DNA of 64,000 bases, from positions 73,565 to 137,564 of the forward strand of contig DAISGC010000001.1 of assembly GCA_036823255.1 (NCBI GenBank), in the 5' to 3' direction. The position numbers and the translations under genes were made by a program. Shown in pieces: positions 9,023 to 16,686 of this stretch (the stretch's first letter is position 1; each line of letters opens with the position of its first letter). Source of the stretch: UBA4658 sp002405485 (lineage in GTDB: Bacteria; Planctomycetota; Phycisphaerae; Phycisphaerales; UBA1924). The notes beneath the pieces were generated by a model, which did no database searches, was not told where the DNA came from, and saw only the letters and a program-made list of their open reading frames with translations.

Positions 9023-9808
9023 TCAGAGACTGCCAAGCAGCAGGGGCTTGCTCGCGCCCTGCAAGCGGATGACCACCTGCTTGGCCCTGTCGACGTCCAG
9101 AGCCGGGATCGACGCGGTGCGGATGCCGGCTTCACGAGCGAAGAACGTCACCTTGGCGCCGAGGGGGATCTCGTTCCCCGCCGCGTCGTAGACGACGACT
9201 TCATACTCGCCCTCTGCGGGCAGATCCTTGACGTAGATCTCGGCGCGCCTGTTCTGCGGATCGAGCATGAGCCGCGCCCTGGCGCTCCGGCTCGACCCGC
9301 TCTCATCGCCCGACTGGAAGGCGACAAACCGGGTGGTGGAGTTGAAGAACTGCTGCTGGAAACGCTCGCCGTACTCCTGCTGGAACTGTTCGCTCACGGC
9401 AAAGGCCCGCTGCGCGTCGGTCAGACCGCGCGTCTCGTTGAGCACCTGCAGGGTTGCGACGCCCAGCACCAGTGCTGCAGCCATCGCCCCGACGGCGCCG
9501 ATGCGCCAGAAGCGGGACACGCCCGTGGGCGTCACGAGCGCGGGCGCGACCGCCGCCGCCCGCCGCGCCGAGACTCCGGTCATCGCTTCCCGCACCGCGT
9601 TGAGCACGCGGGCCCGAAGGCCCAGCGGGGGCTCGACCGCGGGGAGCGTCTCATCCATCTGGCAGAAGCGCAGTTGCTCACGCCGGATCTGGGCCTGCAC
9701 GCTGGGCGGAGCCGCCCGGAACGCGCGTTCGAACGCCTCACGCTCATCCGCGTCCAGCAGACCAAGCGCGTCCAAAGAGGCCATTTCCAGCAGTTCATGC
9801 GTGTTCAT
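9023..9808 (-). CDS. Membrane anti-sigma factor, RskA-like
   Basis: The 261-residue protein begins MNTHELLEMASLDALGLLD, the usual sigma-binding N-terminal helix of RskA/anti-sigma-K proteins, then DADEREAFERAFRAAP. A single membrane span lies at about residues 88-108 (IGAVGAMAAALVLGVATL). The rest (about 150 residues) would be outside the cytoplasm and contains AEIYVKDLPAEGEYEVVVYD, as in the RskA C-terminal domain. It should hold the ECF sigma factor encoded immediately upstream inactive until a signal triggers its release. Its start overlaps the sigma stop (ATGA at 9805-9808), which indicates translational coupling. I see no HXXXCXXC zinc motif, so it is not a ZAS-type anti-sigma. Confidence 0.85.
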   Translation of the reverse strand: MNTHELLEMASLDALGLLDADEREAFERAFRAAPPSVQAQIRREQLRFCQMDETLPAVEPPLGLRARVLNAVREAMTGVSARRAAAVAPALVTPTGVSRFWRIGAVGAMAAALVLGVATLQVLNETRGLTDAQRAFAVSEQFQQEYGERFQQQFFNSTTRFVAFQSGDESGSSRSARARLMLDPQNRRAEIYVKDLPAEGEYEVVVYDAAGNEIPLGAKVTFFAREAGIRTASIPALDVDRAKQVVIRLQGASKPLLLGSL

Positions 9809-10389
9809 GCTGACAACTCCTCGCCGGCGCTCCGCTCTCGAAGGCGGACCAGCGCACGGCTCAACGCCGACTTGACCGTTCCGATCGGCGTGTTCAACTC
9901 TTCACCAATCTGCCTGAGCGTCTGACCGCCCAGATACGCCCGGGTGACCACAGTCCTTTGCAGTTCCGGAAGTCGTGCCACCCGTTCCATGAGCTTCCCG
10001 AATCGCTCCTGCGCTTCCATCGGAAGCGCCGACGCTCCGGACTCGCCCACGCCCACCGCTTCGCTCTGTTTCTCATCCAGTCCCGTCGCCTTGATCCGCG
10101 CCTTGCTCCGCCGAAGCCGATCTACAAGGTGCCGGCGCGAGATGAGCATGACCCAGGTGACCAGCGCGGCCCGCTTGGGGTCGTACCGATCCGCCGTACG
10201 CCACAGACGGATGAACACTTCCTGCACCGCATCCTCGGCGTCGGCCCGGGTCGGCATCGACTGGTACGCGAGCCGAAACACCAGCGAGGCGAACCGGTCA
10301 TACAGCTCCGCCGCCGCCGCCGGGTCGTTCGACGCAACCCGACGCATCAGATCAAGGTCGGCATCCTGAATGTGCTCGGGAGTGTGCAT
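9805..10389 (-). CDS. ECF-type RNA polymerase sigma factor
   Basis: The 194-residue product starts MHTPEHIQDADLDLMRRV. Region 2 is clear (YDRFASLVFRLAYQSM, then DAEDAVQEVFIRLWRTADRY) and region 4 is clear (LPELQRTVVTRAYLGGQT, then GEELNTPIGTVKSALSRAL). It should direct RNA polymerase to a small regulon under control of the anti-sigma factor encoded next, a SigK/RskA-like pair. The ATG at 10389 gives the natural N-terminus; the open frame continues upstream to 10503 in sequence of unlike composition. The stimulus is not evident from the sequence. Such pairs often autoregulate, but I could not identify the promoter. Confidence 0.92.
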   Translation of the reverse strand: MHTPEHIQDADLDLMRRVASNDPAAAAELYDRFASLVFRLAYQSMPTRADAEDAVQEVFIRLWRTADRYDPKRAALVTWVMLISRRHLVDRLRRSKARIKATGLDEKQSEAVGVGESGASALPMEAQERFGKLMERVARLPELQRTVVTRAYLGGQTLRQIGEELNTPIGTVKSALSRALVRLRERSAGEELSA

Positions 10390-10755
10390 CGTGTACCAAC
10401 CGGCAGAACAGCATCCAGCAGACCCACGCGAGTCGACACGGCGGACAGTCTTTGTGCGACCCGTGCACCGTGGACGGGAACGGACGAACAATCCGGCATG
10501 CACCGAAGGTCGTATTCCGGGACAGAAGGTCCGGAACCTGATGTTGCCATCAGCCGTCCGGGGTCTATACGGACGACCTGTGGCCAGGATGCTCCGCTCG
10601 CAAAAAACCCTGTCGATTGCGGATGATCAAGGGCTCTGTCGCGTGTTATTGGGACCTGTTCGGGTTTGTTCGAATCGCGTGGATTGTGTTGCTCTGATCG
10701 CAAGGGTCTGATAGACTCTCAGTGGTTCGACGGTGCTGATGGAGGTCTCGTGCCG
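10390..10755. other. Divergent intergenic region
   Basis: This stretch of about 365 bases lies between the divergent ECF sigma gene and the prepilin-like gene and should hold both promoters. Apart from the candidate promoter at 10689-10717 I see no gene, repeat or operator in it. Short open frames across it lack ribosome sites and family signatures. Confidence 0.5.
10689..10717 (+). promoter_or_regulatory. Candidate sigma-70-type promoter of the prepilin-like gene
   Basis: TTGCTC (10689-10694) and TAGACT (10712-10717) are spaced by 17 bases and lie about 40 bases upstream of the ribosome site GGAGGT (10741-10746). The matches to TTGACA/TATAAT are 3/6 and 4/6, so this is only a candidate. Confidence 0.3.
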
Positions 10756-11508
10756 GTGGTCATGGTGACGAACCGGGTGTCTATCACACGATCGCGTCCC
10801 CGCTGGGCGACGCGCCGGTCGTCGGCATTCACATTGATCGATCTGCTCGTCAGCATCGCGATCATCGCGCTGCTCATCTCCATCCTGCTCCCCAGTCTGA
10901 CCAACGTGCGCGAGGCCACACGCCGCGTCGTCTGCTCGTCCAATGCCCGACAGATCGGCCTGGGCATCGCGATGTACGCGGAGGATCAGAAGTCCTTCCC
11001 GTTCAGCGCGTATGAGCCAAAGGAGTCGGATCCTTCCGGCGCCCCACAGTTCATGCACTTTGCTCGATCGGCTGATCCCGGGGTCTCCTGGGACGGCGTC
11101 GGGCTGCTCTTCAGCGCCGGATATCTCAACGCTCCTCAGGTCTTCTATTGCCCCTCGCATCGCGGGAACAACCCGTTCGCTCGATTCGCCTCGTCGTGGT
11201 ACTCCGTCAGCGACGTGAAGATCGTCACGAACTTCCAGTACCGGGGCACGCCCTGGATGCTCATGGGCATCGACCGCCCGGCCGTCATCAGCGATAGTCT
11301 GGCGTCGCAGCGCGATTTCAGCCACAAGGTCGGCGCCAACGTGCTGCGATCGGACTTCTCCGTGGCATGGCTCTCCGACCCCGGTCGTCGCATCCTCGAA
11401 CTGCTTCCGGAAAGTGATGTCAGCGTCGACGTGACCGCGGCCCGACGCGTGACCGAGGCGTGGGAAGAGATCGACGGTCGCCCGTCGCAGACCATGAGCG
11501 GTCCGTAA
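10756..11508 (+). CDS. Type IV prepilin-like protein (N-terminal cleavage/methylation domain)
   Basis: The protein of about 250 residues has the class III signal AFTLIDLLVSIAIIALLISI, i.e. a pilin hydrophobic helix cut before Phe by a prepilin peptidase. The conserved Glu5 is replaced by Asp. VCSSNARQIGLGIAMYAEDQ follows, as in the large planctomycete family of pseudopilins. Near the C-terminus HKVGANVLRSDFSVAWLSDP resembles the H-X9-DG motif of that family, with Gly changed to Phe. The start is uncertain: GTG at 10750 or 10756 or ATG at 10762; I chose 10756 because it sits 9 bases after GGAGGT. Probable role: envelope pseudopilin or surface protein. No assembly ATPase gene is nearby. Confidence 0.85.
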   Translation: MVMVTNRVSITRSRPRWATRRSSAFTLIDLLVSIAIIALLISILLPSLTNVREATRRVVCSSNARQIGLGIAMYAEDQKSFPFSAYEPKESDPSGAPQFMHFARSADPGVSWDGVGLLFSAGYLNAPQVFYCPSHRGNNPFARFASSWYSVSDVKIVTNFQYRGTPWMLMGIDRPAVISDSLASQRDFSHKVGANVLRSDFSVAWLSDPGRRILELLPESDVSVDVTAARRVTEAWEEIDGRPSQTMSGP

Positions 11509-11566
11509 CACGCCGCCACCGCCATGTCCATACTGGCGTCAGCGGCTTGGGGGTGGGGAACCAGTC

Positions 11567-12703
11567 ATGCTCCATGCCATCGCGAGTTCGATGACATCGG
11601 TACGTCCGTCCGTGACGCCACTCGCGGGTGGCGTCCTTGGCGTTCTGGCGATGGTGCTCGGCCACGGCATGCTCCCCGCGGCGGCCGCCGCCCAGATCCG
11701 ACCGGTGCTCGAGTGCACCACGCTCAATCGGCCAATCCGTGTCATCGTCGGATCACTCCGGCCGTCCACCATGGCCACAAGCGAGAGCGACGCTTTCCAG
11801 TCTCCTTCTGCGGAATCGGCTTTCACCCTGTTGCTTGTCGCCACGGATGCCCAGTCGGCGGAGACCGTCATCGAGTCGCGACCGGTGTCGGCGGGCGAGG
11901 TCGACCTTGCCGAGGTCTTCCCGCGCCTGTGGAAGACCGACGATCCGCGCGTGCTGCATGTGCAGGCGGCCACCGATGAGTCCGGCCGAACACGCATCGG
12001 CGCGCCGCTCACCCTGGTGCCGATGTTGACGCCCAGGTACGCGCCTCGCGTGGATCGCACCGGCACGCCGCAGGTGAATCCGCCTCCGCCCACCGATGCA
12101 CGCACGCCGCCGGCCTCGGCCAGAGCGTTCAGCGGGTACTGGACGTTCGTGGATCAGCGGCTCATCCTCGACATGGGTTCTGGCGAGATGGCCTTTGCGC
12201 TTCGGGCTGATGCGGCCCCCTACAGCGTCCTGCACCTCCGACGCCTGGTGCAAAGCGGGTTCTACGAGGGCGTCGGCGTGCATCGCATCGCATCGCTCTC
12301 GGGCCAGACCGCGCCCGAGATCGTGCAGTTCGGCGACCCGACCGGCACGGGCCTCGGCGGTCCGGGATTCCTCATCGACTTTGAGCCAAGCCCACTCACA
12401 CACGCCTTCGGCACCCTCAGTCTGGCACGCACAAGCGACCCGAACAGCGCGGGGTCGCAGGTGTTCATCACGCTCTCGGCGGACGTCGGCCCTGCGCTCA
12501 ACGGCAAGTACACCGCGCTCGGCAGGCTCGTGGACGGCGCCGATGTGCTTCGATCCCTCGCCAAGACGCCAACCGGCGCCGACGCACGCCCGCGCGAGCC
12601 GATCGTGATCCGCTCGGCTCGGCTGGTCGATGCTCCGCCGATCGGCACCAAAGCCCCTCAGTTCGATGAGCTACCAGGCACGGGCGGGCGTCCGGCGCGA
12701 TAA
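11567..12703 (+). CDS. Secreted cyclophilin-type peptidyl-prolyl isomerase
   Basis: The 378-residue product has an N-terminal signal peptide (residues about 15-42, ending PAAAAAQ). An uncharacterised N-terminal half is followed by a cyclophilin domain at about residues 195-365: FYEGVGVHRIASLSGQTA, then FGDPTGTGLGGPGFLIDFE, HAFGTLSLARTSDPNSAGSQ, VFITLSADVGPALNGKYTAL and GRLVDGADVLRSL. The SQVFIT core is kept, and the usual FHR motif is changed to VHR with the Arg retained, so catalysis of Xaa-Pro isomerisation outside the cytoplasm is plausible. The ATG at 11567 is preceded by a purine-rich stretch. The N-terminal half (residues 45-190) matches nothing I recognise. Confidence 0.88.
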   Translation: MLHAIASSMTSVRPSVTPLAGGVLGVLAMVLGHGMLPAAAAAQIRPVLECTTLNRPIRVIVGSLRPSTMATSESDAFQSPSAESAFTLLLVATDAQSAETVIESRPVSAGEVDLAEVFPRLWKTDDPRVLHVQAATDESGRTRIGAPLTLVPMLTPRYAPRVDRTGTPQVNPPPPTDARTPPASARAFSGYWTFVDQRLILDMGSGEMAFALRADAAPYSVLHLRRLVQSGFYEGVGVHRIASLSGQTAPEIVQFGDPTGTGLGGPGFLIDFEPSPLTHAFGTLSLARTSDPNSAGSQVFITLSADVGPALNGKYTALGRLVDGADVLRSLAKTPTGADARPREPIVIRSARLVDAPPIGTKAPQFDELPGTGGRPAR

Positions 12704-12929
12704 CACATCCAGGGTCATGCGCCACGCCACCCTGTTTATGCCAAACGCATGGATTTGCCCGCGACCCTGATCGCGCCGGCTCCTACGATTCTTCGACAAG
12801 ACACGAATCGGATGTCGAACCAACTGGCTGTTTCGAGCGTTCGTATCGGTGGGGGGCCGTTGGGAGCGGGGGCGACCGTGTGCGCCTGCACACCAAGTTG
12901 ACGTTGCAGAGTTCAACAGGAGCAACACC

Positions 12930-13274
12930 ATGGATTCGAACACCACTGCGACGATGACCAGCGAGGAGCGACGCCTGCGGCAGGATCTGGAGGCCTTGAA
13001 GGCCGATCTCGGTGTTCTGCGTGGAGACTTGGGAACGCTTATCCGTGATGCCGCCCACGCCGGCAAGACCGTCGCCGGAGAGGTCCGCGACCGCGCCGGC
13101 GAAGCCGCCGAACGCGTGCGCGAGAAGGGCCGGGCCGCGTATGACACCGCCAAGGCCAAGGGGTCGGCGGCCAAGGAAGCCGTCGAGCATCAGATCGAGG
13201 ATCACCCGCTCGCGTCCGTCGGGATCGCCTTCGGCGTGGGCCTGCTGGTCGGGGCTCTGCTCAGTCGCCGATAG
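12930..13274 (+). CDS. DUF883/ElaB-YqjD-like protein
   Basis: The 114-residue protein starts MDSNTTATMTSEERRLRQDL with a CAGGAG ribosome site 8 bases upstream. Residues 10-85 are an amphipathic Ala/Arg/Glu helix rich in VRDRAGEAAERVREKG-type repeats, and residues about 92-110 (ASVGIAFGVGLLVGALLSRR) form the single C-terminal membrane span ending in RR, exactly as in ElaB/YqjD. Those E. coli proteins sit in the inner membrane and can bind ribosomes in stationary phase. It is the first gene of a three-gene set, with the next two starting 50 and 15 bases after the preceding stops. The open frame upstream of 12930 has unlike composition. Confidence 0.85.
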   Translation: MDSNTTATMTSEERRLRQDLEALKADLGVLRGDLGTLIRDAAHAGKTVAGEVRDRAGEAAERVREKGRAAYDTAKAKGSAAKEAVEHQIEDHPLASVGIAFGVGLLVGALLSRR

Positions 13275-13324
13275 TTCTCCGCGCGTAATCGTGACGGTGG
13301 CACAAGGGCCCGACGTGGGGACGC

Positions 13325-13603
13325 ATGTACCGCAGACTCGCTGAACTCCTGGTGCGGGCCGCCGATCTGGCCGAGGCCGAGGGTCGCCTGCTTCGCCACA
13401 TCGCCGCCCGATTCGGGATGGGCATGTCGCTCGTGCTCGTGGCCGGAGTGCTGCTGATCGCGGCGGCGGCGTTCCTGATCGCCGGGCTCTGGTTCGGCGT
13501 CCAACCCATGTTGGGCACGGCCTGGGCGAGCGTGCTCTGCGGGTGCGTCACACTGCTTCTGGCGGTCGGTGTGCTGTTCGCCGCCGCCCGTTTGACCAGG
13601 TGA
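13325..13603 (+). CDS. Phage-holin-superfamily / YqjE-like two-span membrane protein
   Basis: The 92-residue product has a short amphipathic N-terminus (RLAELLVRAADLAEAEGRLL) and two membrane spans, residues about 33-58 and 65-88. That layout fits the putative holin-X / DUF1469 (YqjE) family, which commonly follows DUF883 genes. Despite the family name a lytic role is unlikely here because no phage gene is near. It probably works with its neighbours at the cytoplasmic membrane under stress or in stationary phase. Confidence 0.75.
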   Translation: MYRRLAELLVRAADLAEAEGRLLRHIAARFGMGMSLVLVAGVLLIAAAAFLIAGLWFGVQPMLGTAWASVLCGCVTLLLAVGVLFAAARLTR

Positions 13604-13618
13604 AGCCAGGGAGAGCCC

Positions 13619-13984
13619 ATGCCCATCGAACCGCACACCTCCCTCGGCCCTGTGCTTCACGATGATGCGCGACGTGTCGCCGATGCCAAGGCCCGCCTGC
13701 TCGACTGGGGATCGGAGGCCGATCTGCACATGCGCGTGCAGATCGCCGAACTTCGCGAATCTGTGCTCGGCGGAGCACGGCGGGCCCGTCCGTGGGGCTT
13801 TGCGCTTGCGGCCGGTGCCGGCCTGATCGGTGCGATGCTGTTCAAGGGTCGAGGGCGTTCGCGCCGCGAGCCCGCTGCCGGCTCACCAGGAAGCGATCGA
13901 CTGCCGATCGGTCAGATCGTCGGATTGGTGCGCGTCCTCGCACCGATCCTGCTCCCGCTCCTCATGAAGCGCCGCGAGCGTTGA
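13619..13984 (+). CDS. Small membrane-associated protein of the DUF883 operon
   Basis: The 121-residue protein starts 15 bases after the holin-like gene, behind a GGGAGAG ribosome site. Residues 20-55 form a charged helix, residues about 58-75 (PWGFALAAGAGLIGAMLF) one membrane span, and the C-terminus IVGLVRVLAPILLPLLMKRR a second hydrophobic segment. It occupies the place of YqjK in the ElaB-YqjE-YqjK arrangement but I see no clear similarity to it. Function unknown; probably a partner of the two preceding membrane proteins. Confidence 0.7.
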   Translation: MPIEPHTSLGPVLHDDARRVADAKARLLDWGSEADLHMRVQIAELRESVLGGARRARPWGFALAAGAGLIGAMLFKGRGRSRREPAAGSPGSDRLPIGQIVGLVRVLAPILLPLLMKRRER

Positions 13985-14014
13985 ACCCGCGTGCGTGGGG
14001 AACAGCCGGCACGC

Positions 14015-14458
14015 CTACGGCGCGGGTGTGAACGTGCCCCCGTCGCGAACGTCACAACTGACGAGATCGCCAAGCTGGAAGTCCGAAGGCCGCTGTCGCG
14101 CGTCGCCCAGGACCATGTGGATCGGCACGGTCGCGTCCACGATGATGGCGGCGTTGGGCTCGTCGTGGGCGATGACCCGGCCCTGCACTCGGCGCGGCCG
14201 GCCGAAGACCGGTTCGAAGTATCGGCCCCCGGTGTCCACGACATCGACGCGCCGGGCCAGCACGCGGATCGTGCCGATGATCCGCTTGCCAACCTCGCTC
14301 GTGATGGGCTGGGTGGGCACGAGGTGGATCTGGTAGCTGGTGTTGGGAAACTCGATGACGACCATGCCCGGCTGGCCGTTGCTGCCGGGCAGTTGGGCGT
14401 GCAGCACGCCGCGGGCGTGGGTGGGGTCGATCTTGGTCGTCGGTGCCGGGTGAATCAT
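14015..14458 (-). CDS. Conserved hypothetical protein, beta-rich
   Basis: The 147-residue protein (MIHPAPTTKIDPTHARGVLH) has no signal peptide or membrane span and is rich in beta-forming residues, with patterns such as GMVVIEFPNTSYQIHLVP and GRVIAHDEPNAAIIVDATVP. I do not recognise the family. The short strands and lack of conserved acidic or Cys motifs suggest a small binding domain rather than an enzyme. It lies 48 bases downstream of the amidotransferase gene on the same strand, so the two may be cotranscribed. Confidence 0.7.
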   Translation of the reverse strand: MIHPAPTTKIDPTHARGVLHAQLPGSNGQPGMVVIEFPNTSYQIHLVPTQPITSEVGKRIIGTIRVLARRVDVVDTGGRYFEPVFGRPRRVQGRVIAHDEPNAAIIVDATVPIHMVLGDARQRPSDFQLGDLVSCDVRDGGTFTPAP

Positions 14459-14505
14459 GGGACCGATGATACTCAGAGCGGGGGATCCGGCGATCGCGCG
14501 GGCGG

Positions 14506-15162
14506 CTATCGCCCGCTCAGCAGGAAGTTCTTCAGCAGCTTCGGACCCTCGATCGTCAGGAAGCTCTCGGGGTGGAACTGCACGCCCTCCAGCGGAGCTT
14601 TGATCTCGCCCTTGGGCCAGACGCGGCGCAGACCCATGACCACGCGGCGGGTCGGGCCGCCAGGATTCGCCGCATCGATCGGCTCATCGGTCCACGCACT
14701 GACGGCCCAGCCGCCATGGGCGGTCGTCGGCGGAATGGTCTCGGCGAGCACCACCAGCGAGTGATACCGCGTGGCGGTGAACGGGCTGGACAGCCCGTGG
14801 AACACCCCCTGGTTGTCGTGCTGGATCGGCGACGTCTTCCCGTGCATGGGCACGGCGTGCCGGGTGACGGTCATCCCGTGCATGTCGCCGATGGTCTGGT
14901 GCCCAAGGCAGACGCCCAGCACCGGAACGCGACCCGCAAACCGCTCGATCATCGCCGCCGAGCACCCGGCTTCCTTGGGGGTGCAGGGACCGGGAGAGAT
15001 GATGAGGTGCGTTGGCCCGCGTCCGCCGTCGAGCCGCTCGGCTTGATCGGGCGTGATGCGGTCGTTCCGCTCGACGTGCACGTTGATCGTGGAGTCGATC
15101 TCGCCCAGTCGCTGGACGAGGTTGTACGTGAACGAGTCGTAGTTGTCGATGAGCAGGATCAC
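14506..15162 (-). CDS. pabA/trpG: Anthranilate / aminodeoxychorismate synthase glutamine amidotransferase subunit
   Basis: The 218-residue product is a class I glutamine amidotransferase. MILLIDNYDSFTYNLVQRLG and HLIISPGPCTPKEAG are the PabA/TrpG signatures, GVCLGHQ contains the catalytic Cys85, and FHPES holds His197 and Glu199 of the triad. It passes ammonia to a chorismate-using partner (TrpE or PabB) to make anthranilate for tryptophan or aminodeoxychorismate for folate. No partner synthase is in the window, so which pathway it serves is open; in many bacteria one such subunit serves both. A loop of about 20 residues around TTAHGGWAVSAWTDEPIDA is longer than usual. Confidence 0.92.
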   Translation of the reverse strand: MILLIDNYDSFTYNLVQRLGEIDSTINVHVERNDRITPDQAERLDGGRGPTHLIISPGPCTPKEAGCSAAMIERFAGRVPVLGVCLGHQTIGDMHGMTVTRHAVPMHGKTSPIQHDNQGVFHGLSSPFTATRYHSLVVLAETIPPTTAHGGWAVSAWTDEPIDAANPGGPTRRVVMGLRRVWPKGEIKAPLEGVQFHPESFLTIEGPKLLKNFLLSGR

Positions 15163-15193
15163 GCCAGAGGGTATGGGAAACCCGCGTCGCGGG

Positions 15194-16000
15194 TCACGCC
15201 GCCTCGCTCTCGCTCCGCTCCGTCCCCGCCACCCCGTCGCGGGTCACGAAGAAGAACTGATCGGTGATGGGGTACGGCAGACGCCGGAAGTCCTGGCTCA
15301 CTCGCCCGTGCAGACGCTGCAGGAACGGCTCGGGGCCATCGGTGATGGCGATGAACATGTCCCGTGCCGGCGTGGCGACGTAGAAGTCGCCCCCGAGCTG
15401 CGGGGACAGACGCCTGTGCAGAGAGCTCAGCAGCAGCCGGGCGGCGTCGTATCCGTCCTGTTCGCTCACGATCGCGGCCTTCCCGCCCTCGCGGCTCTCC
15501 ACGACCTGCACGCTCAGCTCCGGCGCGTACTGATCGAGATTCTTGCGGGAGATCTCGTCCAGATCCTCGGCGGTCACTCCCCACCGGACCATCTGCTCGG
15601 TCGTCACGCTCACCGTCATGTGCGGCAGATCGAGCACGAAAACGATCACCGTTCCGTTCACGAACGGCACATACGCCACCTGCTCCCGAGTCAGGTGCGA
15701 GAAGATCGATTCCGGCTGGATCCGCGGCATGATCCTGGGCTTGGCAAACTCGAAGCTCGCCGACGCCAGCACCATCGACTCCCCGCTGAACAGGTGTTCG
15801 AGGTAGTGCTCGACGATCTCCGTCCCGCGCTCCGGATCGCGATTCACCAGGCGGTTGAGGTTCTCAAGGTCCAGGCGGCGTCCGTTCACGATGAGCTCGC
15901 GCGGACCGGCCAACTGGATGGACTGGTCCGGCTGCATCCGCCGCAGAAGGGCTGCGACGTGCTCGGCAAAGGCCTCGGGCTCGTGGGGCATGCGGGGCAT
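15194..16000 (-). CDS. DUF1444 (YtpQ-like) family protein
   Basis: The 268-residue protein has the length and pattern of the YtpQ/DUF1444 family. LENLNRLVNRDPERGTEIV, MPRIQPESIFSHLTREQVAY, FVFVLDLPHMTVSVTTEQM and WGVTAEDLDEISRKNL are recognisable, and the C-terminal part has RLLLSSLHRRLSPQLGGDF followed by a nucleotide-like pocket. No catalytic residues are established for the family and there is no signal peptide. It is on the same strand as pabA/trpG but ends 31 bases before that gene begins, so they may share a transcript. Function remains unknown. Confidence 0.8.
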   Translation of the reverse strand: MPRMPHEPEAFAEHVAALLRRMQPDQSIQLAGPRELIVNGRRLDLENLNRLVNRDPERGTEIVEHYLEHLFSGESMVLASASFEFAKPRIMPRIQPESIFSHLTREQVAYVPFVNGTVIVFVLDLPHMTVSVTTEQMVRWGVTAEDLDEISRKNLDQYAPELSVQVVESREGGKAAIVSEQDGYDAARLLLSSLHRRLSPQLGGDFYVATPARDMFIAITDGPEPFLQRLHGRVSQDFRRLPYPITDQFFFVTRDGVAGTERSESEAA

Positions 16001-16413
16001 GGCGAACCTGCGATGACTCCGGTCTTGAGTTCCCTACGCACGGGTCGCCGCGACGGAGCGGCCCGATACACAATTGCCCCACACGTCGGCACGCTCGGAC
16101 ATCCCGACAATGGGCAGGTCCGAGATCGGCAAGGCGATCGGCGAACATGACACCACTCCGCCAGAATCCGAGATCCCGCCGGGCAAACTGGCCTCGATGG
16201 TCGATCCCGCCCGCCCCCACGCGCAAGAGACGCCGACCGACGGGTTCCGGGAAGTCGCGGGATTGCCCTGGGAGGCCGACACTGGGTCGTGGGCGGGCTA
16301 TATTCCTGATCCCTCTCCGGGTACCATGATGGTCTCGGAGGGGCAGGATCGTGGGTGGGTAGGGGCGCAGGTTCGTGGGGCAGGGCGTTTACCTTGGCCA
16401 GGAGACCCGGACA
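16001..16413. other. Divergent intergenic region upstream of acpP
   Basis: About 410 bases separate the divergent YtpQ-like gene and the acyl carrier protein gene. It contains the promoter candidate at 16276-16304 and the CCAGGAG ribosome site before the GTG of acpP. I see no FapR-like or other operator and no other gene. Confidence 0.5.
16276..16304 (+). promoter_or_regulatory. Candidate sigma-70-type promoter of acpP-fabF
   Basis: CCGACA (16276-16281, GACA matching) and TATATT (16299-16304, 5/6 match to TATAAT) are spaced by 17 bases, about 110 bases upstream of the acpP start. This is the best -10 element I found in the region. Confidence 0.35.
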
Positions 16414-16662
16414 GTGACCAAGCAGGAAATCGAAGTGAAGGTCATCGAGATCGTCGCCAACCAGATGGGTGCCGACAAGGCCCAGATCACCCGCGACACC
16501 TCCTTCGTCGACGACCTGAACGCGGACTCGCTGGACACCGTGGAGCTGGTCATGGAGTTCGAGGACAAGTTCGAGACCTCGATCCCGGACGAGCAGGCCG
16601 AGAAGATCAAGACCGTCGGCCAGGCGATCGACTTCATCGCCCAGGCTGTCGGGGCCAACTGA
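16414..16662 (+). CDS. acpP: Acyl carrier protein
   Basis: The 82-residue product carries growing acyl chains on a 4'-phosphopantetheine arm during fatty acid synthesis. LNADSLDTVELVMEFEDKF is the ACP signature and Ser39 (in ADSLD) is the attachment site. The protein is acidic with the usual four-helix pattern. I chose GTG at 16414 because CCAGGAG lies 7-8 bases upstream and VTKQEIEVKVIEIV is a normal ACP N-terminus; the ATG-like frame further upstream at 16375 adds non-conserved residues. fabF follows 24 bases after the stop, the standard acpP-fabF order. Confidence 0.96.
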   Translation: MTKQEIEVKVIEIVANQMGADKAQITRDTSFVDDLNADSLDTVELVMEFEDKFETSIPDEQAEKIKTVGQAIDFIAQAVGAN

Positions 16663-16686
16663 GCTTCGCACCCGTCGAGCGCACCC

